Source: Deltaproteobacteria bacterium | GTDB lineage: Bacteria > Desulfobacterota > Desulfuromonadia > Geobacterales > Pseudopelobacteraceae | NCBI GenBank assembly: GCA_030654645.1 | Contig: JAURXC010000102.1 | Coordinates: 1-13,476 of the forward strand | Length of the DNA stretch: 13,476 nt | Direction of reading: 5' to 3' | In this document: positions 6,172 to 12,685 of the stretch, one piece after another | Position numbering within the stretch: position 1 is the first letter of the stretch | Layout of the letters: the number at the start of each line of letters is the position of its first letter | Notes under the pieces: model-generated | Told to the model about the DNA's origin: nothing | Databases searched by the model: none | What the model saw: the letters and a program-made list of their open reading frames with translations, nothing else | Made by a program: the position numbers and the translations under genes

Positions 6172-6926
6172 TGGAGCCGCTTGACCCCGATAAACTGCCC
6201 GTTCACCTGGCGGTCATCATGGACGGTAACGGCCGCTGGGCGCAGCAACGCATGCTCAAACGCATTGTCGGCCACCAGCGCGGCGCCGAGACTGTCAAAA
6301 TGGTGGTTGAGCAGGCTTCGCTGATGGGTATCAAGTACCTGACCCTGTTTGCCTTCTCTTCTGAAAACTGGTCCCGGCCGGCCCTGGAAGTGCGTGCGCT
6401 GATGACCCTGCTGAAGAAGTACATCCGCCAGGAAACGGCGCGCATGATGCGCAAGAACATCCGCTACAACGTGATCGGTAATCGCAGCGACCTGCCGGAC
6501 GATGTTAACGAAACCCTCGACAGCGCCATCAATCAGACCGCTGGTAACACCGGCATGGTACTGACCCTGGCGCTTTCCTACGGAGGCCGTCAGGAACTGA
6601 GCGCCGCGGCCGCCAGGATGGCAAGAGATGTGGTAGCCGGAAAAGTGGCTCCAGAGAAGATCACGACCGAATTGTTCGGTACCTATCTGGATACGGGTGG
6701 ACTGCCCGATCCGGATTTTCTGATCCGTACCAGTGGCGAGATGCGTATCAGCAACTTTCTGCTGTGGCAACTGGCCTACACCGAGCTTTATTTCACGGAA
6801 ACCAACTGGCCAGACTTTACCATTAACGAACTGCACAAGGCACTGGCCGATTTCCAGTCCCGTGAGCGTCGTTTCGGCAAAACCAGCGGCCAGATCATGC
6901 AAAGGGGCGGCCCATTAAACGCCTGA
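6171..6926 (+). CDS. uppS: Undecaprenyl diphosphate synthase (cis-prenyltransferase)
   Basis: UppS condenses isopentenyl diphosphate onto farnesyl diphosphate to make the C55 lipid carrier for peptidoglycan and O-antigen. The 251-residue sequence carries HLAVIMDGNGRWAQQR (12-27; catalytic Asp18), GHQRGAE (34-40), FAFSSENWSRP (60-70) and the C-terminal RTSGEMRISNFLLWQ followed by AYTELYFTETNWPDF, all hallmarks of the Z-type family. The ATG at 6171 overlaps the frr stop by 1 nt. A TTG one codon earlier is possible but less likely, since GGAAG (6162-6166) is well placed for neither and the ATG is stronger. The 3' end overlaps the likely start of cdsA by 13 nt. Confidence 0.97.
   Translation: MEPLDPDKLPVHLAVIMDGNGRWAQQRMLKRIVGHQRGAETVKMVVEQASLMGIKYLTLFAFSSENWSRPALEVRALMTLLKKYIRQETARMMRKNIRYNVIGNRSDLPDDVNETLDSAINQTAGNTGMVLTLALSYGGRQELSAAAARMARDVVAGKVAPEKITTELFGTYLDTGGLPDPDFLIRTSGEMRISNFLLWQLAYTELYFTETNWPDFTINELHKALADFQSRERRFGKTSGQIMQRGGPLNA
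6902..6916 (+). promoter_or_regulatory. Ribosome binding site and ATT start codon of cdsA
   Basis: AAGGGG (6902-6907) stands 6 nt before ATT (6914-6916). The ATT opens the frame that continues as IKRLITALILLPIV, the usual CdsA N-terminus. No ATG, GTG or TTG occurs in this frame between the in-frame stop at 6863 and the GTG at 6953. The GTG has no ribosome binding site and would remove half of the first membrane helix. A rare ATT start is therefore the best reading, unless position 6916 is a sequencing error for G. Confidence 0.6.
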
Positions 6927-7708
6927 TAACAGCACTGATCCTGCTGCCGATTGTGATCCTGATTATAGTGAAGGGTGGGGCGCTGCTGTTCGCAACGCTT
7001 CTGGCCCTGTTTTCATGTATCGGCATCACCGAGTTCTATCGCATGGCGATGCCTGACCGGAAGTTTGAAGGCTGGCTGGCCGCGTTTGCCAGTGCGACCT
7101 TGTTATACACACCTTTTGTCGTTGGCGATCGTGCGGCCCTTACTGCGGTCGGCTTGCTGTTTCTGGCGTTTGCGCTGTTGTTCCTGTTCCGTATCCGCAA
7201 TATCGCCGATGCTGCCCGGGAAGTGTCGTACGCGGTTCTGGCCTTTCTCTACATACCGTTTCTGCTGATGCACCTTGTCCAGTTGCGCCAGACCACCTTC
7301 GGGGTGCAGTGGCTGCTCGTGATCATGCTGATTGTTATGACCAACGATTCGGCCGCCTATTATACCGGCAGCGCCTTCGGCAAGACCAGGCTGTACCCGC
7401 TGGTCAGTCCCAAGAAGAGTGTCGAGGGCTCGCTGGGCGGGTTGGTAGGCAGCATCTGCGGCACACTTCTGGCCAAGTTCACGTTCTTCCCGCAGTTGAC
7501 GCTGGTCGATGTTTTTACCACGGCACTTGTAATCGGAGCTCTGGGACAGGTCGGTGACCTGTTCGAGTCGTTGCTCAAACGCAGTTTCGGCGTCAAGGAT
7601 TCCGGAACCATCTTTCCAGGGCACGGCGGTGTGCTGGACCGCTTGGACAGTATCCTCTTCGCCGCTCCGGCCACCTATTACTACACCATCTATTTTTTCA
7701 AGGGATAG
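6914..7708 (+). CDS. cdsA: Phosphatidate cytidylyltransferase (CDP-diacylglycerol synthase)
   Basis: CdsA makes CDP-diacylglycerol from phosphatidic acid and CTP in the inner membrane, the branch point to phosphatidylethanolamine and phosphatidylglycerol. With the ATT start the product is 264 residues. It is strongly hydrophobic with about seven or eight membrane helices. The family signature S-x-x-K-R-x4-K-D...H-G-G-x-x-D-R-x-D is intact at about 219-245 (SLLKRSFGVKDSG, then FPGHGGVLDRLD), including the metal-binding aspartates. NDSAAYYTGSAFGKT (about 144-158) and SPKKSVEGSLGG (about 165-176) are further conserved blocks. Starting at the GTG at 6953 would give 251 residues without the first basic residues and half of the first helix. 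The frame overlaps uppS by 13 nt, and dxr starts 3 nt after the stop. The function is certain; the start codon is the uncertain part. Confidence 0.93.
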   Translation: MKRLITALILLPIVILIIVKGGALLFATLLALFSCIGITEFYRMAMPDRKFEGWLAAFASATLLYTPFVVGDRAALTAVGLLFLAFALLFLFRIRNIADAAREVSYAVLAFLYIPFLLMHLVQLRQTTFGVQWLLVIMLIVMTNDSAAYYTGSAFGKTRLYPLVSPKKSVEGSLGGLVGSICGTLLAKFTFFPQLTLVDVFTTALVIGALGQVGDLFESLLKRSFGVKDSGTIFPGHGGVLDRLDSILFAAPATYYYTIYFFKG

Positions 7709-7711
7709 CTC

Positions 7712-8872
7712 ATGAAGAATATTACCATCCTCGGCTCAACCGGTTCGATAGGTGTGAGTACCCTGGAAATTGTTTCGGCCCATCCTGATCGTTTCCGGGT
7801 CGTTGCGATGACCGCCGGCAAGAACCTGGAACTGTTCGCGCGCCAGATCAGGGCCTTTTCGCCACGGATAGCGGTGGTTGCCTCAGGTGATGATGTGGCC
7901 CGACTGAAAGAGATGTGCAGCGGTCTGGATGTTGCCATTCTGGGGGGCGTGGAAGGACTGATTGCAGCCGCTACCGCAGATGAAACCGAGATGGTGGTGG
8001 CCGCGATTGTCGGCGCAGCCGGTCTGGTGCCCACCGCCGCCGCAATCCGCGCCGGGAAGGACATCGCGCTGGCTAACAAGGAGACACTGGTAACCGCCGG
8101 TCACCTGTTCATGGATATGGTTGCTGAATACGGTGTGCGCCTCTATCCGGTTGACAGCGAGCATAGCGCTGTTTTCCAGTCGATCGAGGGGCACCGCAGC
8201 ACCGATATCGAGAAAATCATCCTGACCGCCTCGGGCGGCCCTTTTCTGAATACACCCGCCGATCAGTTAAAGAGGGTTACGGTGCGGGATGCGCTCAATC
8301 ATCCCAACTGGAGCATGGGCAAGAAGATTACGATAGACTCGGCCACGATGATGAACAAGGGGCTGGAAGTGCTTGAAGCACGCTGGCTGTTTGATACCGG
8401 TGTCGAGAAGATCGAAGTCAACATCCACCCCCAGAGCATCATCCACTCGATGGTCGAATACGTTGATGGCTGTGTAATCGCGCAGCTCGGGACACCCGAC
8501 ATGAAGGCGCCCATCGCCTATGCGCTCTCCTATCCGGAACGGGTAGCGACCGGTGTAAAACCGCTTGATCTGACCACCTTTTCCGGGCTGACCTTTTTCA
8601 AGCCGGACCTGGACAAGTTCCCATGCCTCGGGCTGGCCTACCGCGCCATCAGGGACGGGGAAAGCATGCCGGCCGTTATGAATGCGGCCAACGAAATCGC
8701 CGTTGACGCATTTCTGAACGGCCGTATAGGGTTCGTCCAGATTGCCGAGACCATTGAGCGGACCATGAATGCCCACACCGCGCATAAACTTGTATCGATC
8801 GATGAAGTTCTGAAGGCTGATATGTGGAGCAGGGAAACCGCCCGCGAAATCTGCCGGGAAATGGTGCACTGA
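7712..8872 (+). CDS. dxr: 1-deoxy-D-xylulose 5-phosphate reductoisomerase
   Basis: Dxr rearranges and reduces DXP to 2-C-methylerythritol 4-phosphate with NADPH, the first committed step of the MEP pathway and the target of fosmidomycin. In 386 residues it shows the NADPH motif GSTGSIG (8-14), LANKETLVTAG (120-130), the metal-binding PVDSEHSAVFQ (146-156; Asp148 and Glu150), TASGGPF (172-178) and KITIDSATMMNKGLEVLEA (205-223; Glu219 as third metal ligand). AGGGA (7701-7705) overlaps the cdsA stop and lies 6 nt before the ATG. Its product pathway supplies the substrates of UppS two genes upstream. rseP begins 1 nt after its TGA. In E. coli dxr precedes uppS; here it follows cdsA. Confidence 0.98.
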   Translation: MKNITILGSTGSIGVSTLEIVSAHPDRFRVVAMTAGKNLELFARQIRAFSPRIAVVASGDDVARLKEMCSGLDVAILGGVEGLIAAATADETEMVVAAIVGAAGLVPTAAAIRAGKDIALANKETLVTAGHLFMDMVAEYGVRLYPVDSEHSAVFQSIEGHRSTDIEKIILTASGGPFLNTPADQLKRVTVRDALNHPNWSMGKKITIDSATMMNKGLEVLEARWLFDTGVEKIEVNIHPQSIIHSMVEYVDGCVIAQLGTPDMKAPIAYALSYPERVATGVKPLDLTTFSGLTFFKPDLDKFPCLGLAYRAIRDGESMPAVMNAANEIAVDAFLNGRIGFVQIAETIERTMNAHTAHKLVSIDEVLKADMWSRETAREICREMVH

Positions 8873-8873
8873 T

Positions 8874-10016
8874 ATGATGGTGGTATATGCAATAATTGTT
8901 CTGGGAGTCCTGATCTTCGTACATGAACTGGGACACTTCCTGTTTGCCAAGATGCTGGGTGTCAGCGTGGAGAAATTCTCGCTGGGATTCGGTCCCAAGC
9001 TGCTCGGTAAAAAGATCGGCGAGACCGAGTATCTGCTGTCCGCCTTTCCGCTGGGGGGCTATGTCAAGATGTTCGGCGAGGGGGGCTTTATCGAGGGCGG
9101 GGAGTCGCATCATCCACCCGAGGATGAAGAGTCAGAGTCGGAAACGGCACCCGCACCGGTTCAGCGTGAATTGACCGAAGAGGAAAAATCACGCTCCTTT
9201 GCCCATAAACCGGTTCTGGCACGGATTGCAATCGTGATGGCCGGTCCGGTATTCAATCTGATTTTTGCCTGGATGATATTCATCGTGCTCTGCATGATGG
9301 GGGTCCCGACCGTGACCGCCAAAATAGGCGAGGTGCTCAAGGACAAGCCCGCAGCCAGGGCCGGTGTTCTCAAGGGTGATGTGATCTCGTCCATAAACAG
9401 CAAACCGATCGCGCGCTGGGACGAAATTGCCGAGGGGGTTGCGGCCAGCAAGGGGCAACCGCTGACCGTTTCGGTCAAGCGGGGCGAGAAAACGGTTGAC
9501 TTTACAATGACTCCGGAACCGAGAATCTCAAAGAACCTGTTCGGCGAAAAGGTTAATGGCTACGCAATCGGCGTCGCTTCGGCCGGAGATGTGGTGACGG
9601 AATACTACGATCCGTTCCAGGCCGTGATCAAGGGGACCGAACAGACCTGGAAGGTGATCGATATTACCATCATGTCACTGGTCAAGATGGTGCAGAGGGT
9701 TGTGCCGATGGACAGTGTCGGCGGACCGATCATGATCGCCAAAATGGCCGGTGAGCAGGCCTCGGCCGGAGCCGCCAGTTTTCTGGCCTTCATGGCGCTT
9801 CTGTCGATCAACCTGGGGGTGCTGAACCTGTTGCCGGTGCCGGTGCTTGACGGCGGTCACCTGCTGTTTTACTTCATGGAGCTGATCTTCCGCCGCCCGG
9901 TGCCGCAGAAGGTGCGCGAATATGCCCAGCAGATCGGGATGGTGCTGCTCCTGGGGCTGATGGTGATGGCATTCTACAACGATATCATCAGGTACTTTGT
10001 GAGTCGTCAGGGATAA
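8874..10016 (+). CDS. rseP: Site-2 intramembrane zinc metalloprotease RseP
   Basis: RseP cuts membrane-anchored anti-sigma factors and leftover signal peptides inside the membrane. The 380 residues contain HELGH (17-21) in the first helix (zinc ligands His17 and His21, catalytic Glu18), the GGYVKMFGE membrane-reentrant segment (61-69), a PDZ domain at about 150-215, and NLLPVPVLDGGH (318-329) with the third zinc ligand Asp326. One PDZ domain is seen where E. coli RseP (450 aa) has two. Residues 76-107 are an acidic, Pro/Ser-rich insert between GGYVKMFGE and the SRSFAHKP segment, on the predicted cytoplasmic side. ATG 8874 is 1 nt after dxr with a weak ribosome binding site; ATG 8877 is an alternative. 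A strong terminator follows, closing the operon; no bamA gene follows as it does in E. coli. Confidence 0.96.
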   Translation: MMVVYAIIVLGVLIFVHELGHFLFAKMLGVSVEKFSLGFGPKLLGKKIGETEYLLSAFPLGGYVKMFGEGGFIEGGESHHPPEDEESESETAPAPVQRELTEEEKSRSFAHKPVLARIAIVMAGPVFNLIFAWMIFIVLCMMGVPTVTAKIGEVLKDKPAARAGVLKGDVISSINSKPIARWDEIAEGVAASKGQPLTVSVKRGEKTVDFTMTPEPRISKNLFGEKVNGYAIGVASAGDVVTEYYDPFQAVIKGTEQTWKVIDITIMSLVKMVQRVVPMDSVGGPIMIAKMAGEQASAGAASFLAFMALLSINLGVLNLLPVPVLDGGHLLFYFMELIFRRPVPQKVREYAQQIGMVLLLGLMVMAFYNDIIRYFVSRQG

Positions 10017-10049
10017 TCATAAAGAGTCTGACATACCGGTACGATCTTC

Positions 10050-10104
10050 AATCGCCGCATCATTGACAGGGTTTCTTGCTTTGGCATGGTGTGGCGATTT
10101 TTTT
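10050..10104 (+). terminator. Long intrinsic terminator after rseP
   Basis: AATCGCC (10050-10056) pairs with GGCGATT (10093-10099). The stem continues inward for seven more pairs (10057-10063 with 10086-10092, two of them G-U) to about 14 bp around a 22-nt loop. T residues run from 10098 to 10104. It starts 33 nt after the rseP stop and ends the rpsB-to-rseP gene cluster. Confidence 0.85.
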
Positions 10105-10134
10105 ACAGACTGTGATATGCTGAATCTGTCTGTA
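10104..10134 (+). promoter_or_regulatory. Extended -10 promoter with flanking inverted repeat, before the nitroreductase gene
   Basis: TGATATGCT (10113-10121) is an extended -10 element, with TATGCT at 10116-10121 and no good -35. It is flanked by a perfect 7-bp inverted repeat, TACAGAC (10104-10110) and GTCTGTA (10128-10134), spaced by 17 nt. The right arm covers the expected start of transcription, a usual place for a repressor operator. The left arm begins at the last base of the terminator U-tract. Operator function is inferred. Confidence 0.45.
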
Positions 10135-10156
10135 TATCAAAGGAAGGTGGAATATC

Positions 10157-10723
10157 ATGGATACCCTCGAAGCGATCAGGAGCAGGCACAGTGTCCGCAG
10201 GTATGCCGACCGGCCCGTCGAAGAAGAAAAACTCCTGGCGATACTGGAAGCCGCATGTCTGGCTCCATCATGGGCCAATCTTCAATGTGTAAGATTCGTG
10301 GTGGTCAGGGATGCCGCCACCAAACGGAGGATCAGCGAGCTTTCCTATGTCGACTCGTTCTTCGCGGCCAGGGGCTACAAGACCAATCCATCACAGGTCG
10401 CGCTGGCCGAGGCGCCGCTGGTGATCGTGGCCTGTGCCCTGCCCAACCAGTCCGGCGACATTCGCGGACAGCAGTATTACATGACCGATGTGGGGCTGGC
10501 AGCTGAGAACCTGATGCTGGCGGCGCATGATCTGGGACTTGGCAGCGTCTTTGTCAGCATCTTCGAGGAGAAGCCGCTGGCCGACCTGCTGGATATTCCG
10601 GCCTACATCAGCATTGTCGGTCTTTTTCCGCTCGGCTACCCGCTCTGCGGAACTGGCGGTGGAACTCCGCGCAAGCCGTTGGAAGAGACCGTATTCTACG
10701 AAAAATGGCAGGGTCGGCGCTGA
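10157..10723 (+). CDS. Nitroreductase-family FMN oxidoreductase
   Basis: The 188-residue product belongs to the nitroreductase superfamily of FMN-dependent, NAD(P)H-using flavoenzymes. Residues 8-16 (RSRHSVRRY) match the N-terminal FMN-phosphate motif, APSWANLQCVRFVVV (36-50) matches the usual APSxxNxQPWxFxVV block, and DLGLGSVFVSIF is the GLGS-type C-terminal FMN segment. Between them lies ENLMLAAHDLGLG, the conserved helix before it. The natural substrate cannot be read from sequence; nitroaromatics and quinones are typical for the family, and some members do other chemistry. The Cys44 where proline is usual in the second block is a small departure. AAGGAAGGTGG precedes the ATG. It follows the long terminator and its own promoter candidate, and probably leads a transcript with the next two genes. 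Confidence 0.9.
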   Translation: MDTLEAIRSRHSVRRYADRPVEEEKLLAILEAACLAPSWANLQCVRFVVVRDAATKRRISELSYVDSFFAARGYKTNPSQVALAEAPLVIVACALPNQSGDIRGQQYYMTDVGLAAENLMLAAHDLGLGSVFVSIFEEKPLADLLDIPAYISIVGLFPLGYPLCGTGGGTPRKPLEETVFYEKWQGRR

Positions 10724-10782
10724 TTCCGTAAAATCTGCAAACCGCCTGCACCAAGAGCTTGAATTAAACAACAGGAGACAAA

Positions 10783-11772
10783 ATGCCGTCACCCGCCATG
10801 ACCAGTTATCTGCTTGCCAGCGCCGCGGTCTTCTTCGTACTCCGTTTTCACCTGGTTCCGGCGGTATTTGCCGGTCTCACCGTATATGTGCTGACAATCA
10901 AACTGTCCCGGCATCTGCCGAAAAATATGAACCGGGTGGCCCGCCAGGTCGCCCTGGGCGTGGTTGTGCTTTGTGTCATGACCTGTATGACCGGGGTGGG
11001 GGCAGCGGTCTGGTACTTTATAGGCAGCAGCCAGGGAATTGGCGCATTGCTGACAACGGTTGTGGAAACCCTGGGAACACTGCGCCGGACACTGCCGCCG
11101 TCCGTTGCCGATGTGCTGCCGACGACGATCGAGGGGCTGCGTCAGCAGCTGACCGAGATCCTGAGCGAGCACGTCCAGAAGATATCGGTAGTCGGTTTCG
11201 GCAGTCTGAAGGTGTTTGCCCATGTCCTGCTGGGTATGGTCGTCGGCGGCATGGCGGCGGTACACCACTTCCGGGAACATCACGAACTGCCGCCGCTCAC
11301 GGCTGCCTTGCGGAGCCGGCTGCGTGTGCTGGTAATCGCGTTTGACAAGGTCGTTCTGGCCCAGGTTAAAATCTCCTCGCTCAACACCACCTTTACAGCG
11401 GTATACCTGCTGGTGCTGCTGCCGCTCTTCGGGGTGCATCTGCCGATGGCGACGATCCTGGTATTGCTTACGTTTGCCGTCGGCATGCTGCCGGTGGTCG
11501 GTAACCTGGTTTCCAATACCTTCATCGTGGTGATCAGCCTGGGGGTGTCTCCCATGGTCGGCGGCGCTTCGCTGGTATTCCTGGTGCTGATACACAAGGC
11601 GGAATATTTCATGAATGCCAGGATCGTCGGCAATGAAGTCCATGCCACCGCCTGGGAACTTCTGAGCGCCATGCTGCTTCTGGAATCGGCCTTCGGGATA
11701 GCCGGCCTGGTGGCCGCGCCGGTGGTGTACGCCTGGCTCAAGGCCGAAGTCAAGGAACAGGGCGTGATCTGA
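10783..11772 (+). CDS. AI-2E family (UPF0118) membrane transporter/permease
   Basis: The 329-residue protein is polytopic. Hydrophobic segments lie at about 8-22, 24-41, 55-80, 138-162, 203-220, 221-238, 243-272 and 293-318, with a soluble stretch at about 82-135, the layout of the AI-2E (PF01594) family. The C-terminal sequence HKAEYFMNARIVGNEVHA followed by AWELLSAMLLLESAFGIAG fits the family's ending, in which an fGi-G-l-aaP pattern closes the last helix. The family was named for TqsA, linked to AI-2 export in E. coli, but members also include Na+/H+ antiporters, so the substrate here is open. AGGAGACAAA precedes the ATG. It lies 59 bp after the nitroreductase gene and 40 bp before tsaB with no terminator seen, suggesting one transcript. 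The family's usual length is about 350, so this one is slightly short. Confidence 0.85.
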   Translation: MPSPAMTSYLLASAAVFFVLRFHLVPAVFAGLTVYVLTIKLSRHLPKNMNRVARQVALGVVVLCVMTCMTGVGAAVWYFIGSSQGIGALLTTVVETLGTLRRTLPPSVADVLPTTIEGLRQQLTEILSEHVQKISVVGFGSLKVFAHVLLGMVVGGMAAVHHFREHHELPPLTAALRSRLRVLVIAFDKVVLAQVKISSLNTTFTAVYLLVLLPLFGVHLPMATILVLLTFAVGMLPVVGNLVSNTFIVVISLGVSPMVGGASLVFLVLIHKAEYFMNARIVGNEVHATAWELLSAMLLLESAFGIAGLVAAPVVYAWLKAEVKEQGVI

Positions 11773-11812
11773 GAACCACGGGCCACATCATCAAATAACG
11801 ACTGGAGAGATA

Positions 11813-12571
11813 ATGACAGCAGCGCAAACCGGCAGGCATGATTCAGATATCAGCGACAACGGCTCGGACCTGAAGATACTTGCGATCGATACTTCCACCG
11901 CCATGGCCACCGCCGCGATCACATGCGGTCGCAGAGTCCTGGCGGAAGCGGTTTTCAGCACCGACCGCACGCTGTCAGCCAGGCTGATGCCAGAGATCGA
12001 ACGGCTGATGATGCTGGCCGGCGTAGAGATATCAGGGATCGACCTGTTCGCCGCCTCCATTGGCCCTGGTTCCTTTACCGGAGTACGTGGCGGGCTGGCG
12101 ACAATCCAGGGGCTGGCGCTGGCCACCGGCAAGCCTTGCGTCGGATACTCGTCGCTGGCGTTGTTGGCGATGAATTTTTCACTCTCGCCATATCCGGTCT
12201 GCCCGGTTCTGGATGCCCGCAAGAGCGAAGTCTACGCCGGGCTTTACGATTGTTCCTCCCCCACGCCGGTTGCGATCATAAAAGACTGTGTGCTGCCGCC
12301 GGCCGACCTGCTTGACCTGATCCTCTCCTCTACCGACCAGCCGGTAATCTTTGCCGGAGACGGCGCCCAGCGCTATGCCGATCTGATGCTGGAACGCATC
12401 GCTGGCAGAGGCATGATCGCCCCCTTCCAGCTCCATACATCGCATGCGGCCAATGGTGCCATGTTGGCGCTGGATGCCTGTCTCCGCGGAGAGGCGGTGC
12501 CCCCCGCGCTGCTGCAACCGACCTATCTGCGTGCCTCGGAAGCGGAGATCAATCGCAAGCAAAAGATGTAA
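11813..12571 (+). CDS. tsaB: tRNA threonylcarbamoyladenosine biosynthesis protein TsaB
   Basis: TsaB is the non-catalytic, ASKHA-fold partner of TsaD in making t6A37 on ANN-decoding tRNAs. The 252 residues show the LAIDTSTAMATAAI opening (23-36) and IGPGSFTGVRGGLATIQG (83-100), the strongest family signature, followed by the ALATGKPCVGYSSLALLA helix. DARKSEVYAGLY lies further on. The metal-binding histidines of TsaD are absent, as expected for TsaB. Compared with E. coli (231 aa) the protein has a hydrophilic N-terminal extension of about 20 residues. The start is fixed by GGAGAG (11804-11809) just before ATG 11813, and no ATG, GTG or TTG is seen nearer to the conserved LKILAIDTS. Its partners TsaD, TsaE and TsaC are not in the window. 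Confidence 0.93.
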   Translation: MTAAQTGRHDSDISDNGSDLKILAIDTSTAMATAAITCGRRVLAEAVFSTDRTLSARLMPEIERLMMLAGVEISGIDLFAASIGPGSFTGVRGGLATIQGLALATGKPCVGYSSLALLAMNFSLSPYPVCPVLDARKSEVYAGLYDCSSPTPVAIIKDCVLPPADLLDLILSSTDQPVIFAGDGAQRYADLMLERIAGRGMIAPFQLHTSHAANGAMLALDACLRGEAVPPALLQPTYLRASEAEINRKQKM

Positions 12572-12627
12572 TGTGGTCATACAACTATTTAGTAATAATA
12601 AATACGTTCACTTCCAGTAAATACCAC

Positions 12628-12655
12628 TTGTATACGCTTTTTTTCCTGTTATAAT
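12628..12655 (+). promoter_or_regulatory. Strong extended -10 promoter for sucC
   Basis: TATAAT (12650-12655) is a perfect -10, preceded by TGT to give the extended TGnTATAAT form. TTGTAT (12628-12633) is a weak -35 at 16 nt. Upstream, 12571-12627 is strikingly AT-rich and holds a TAAATAC direct repeat (12599-12605 and 12618-12624, period 19 bp), a possible UP element or regulator site. Transcription would start near 12662, 24 nt before the ATG. Confidence 0.7.
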
Positions 12656-12685
12656 TCCCAAAATTTATCCGACGGAGCGTACAGC

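Noticed and set aside
10063..10068. Perfect TTGACA as a -35 box for the nitroreductase gene
   Set aside because: It lies in the stem and loop of the terminator, and the sequence 16-18 nt downstream has no acceptable -10.
10082..10097. Sigma54-type -24/-12 promoter (TGGCATG...GGCGA)
   Set aside because: The GG-to-GC spacing is 9 rather than 10 and the -12 half does not match TTGCW; the bases are explained by the terminator stem.
10789..11643. Minus-strand open frame (284 codons) opposite the AI-2E gene
   Set aside because: The translation is His/Gln-rich and domain-free, as expected from the complement of a hydrophobic membrane protein gene.
12571..12644. Terminator between tsaB and sucC (T-run at 12638-12644)
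   Set aside because: Only a 6-bp ATACAA/TTGTAT pairing with a 43-nt loop could precede the T-run; the T-run is better explained as the spacer of the sucC promoter.
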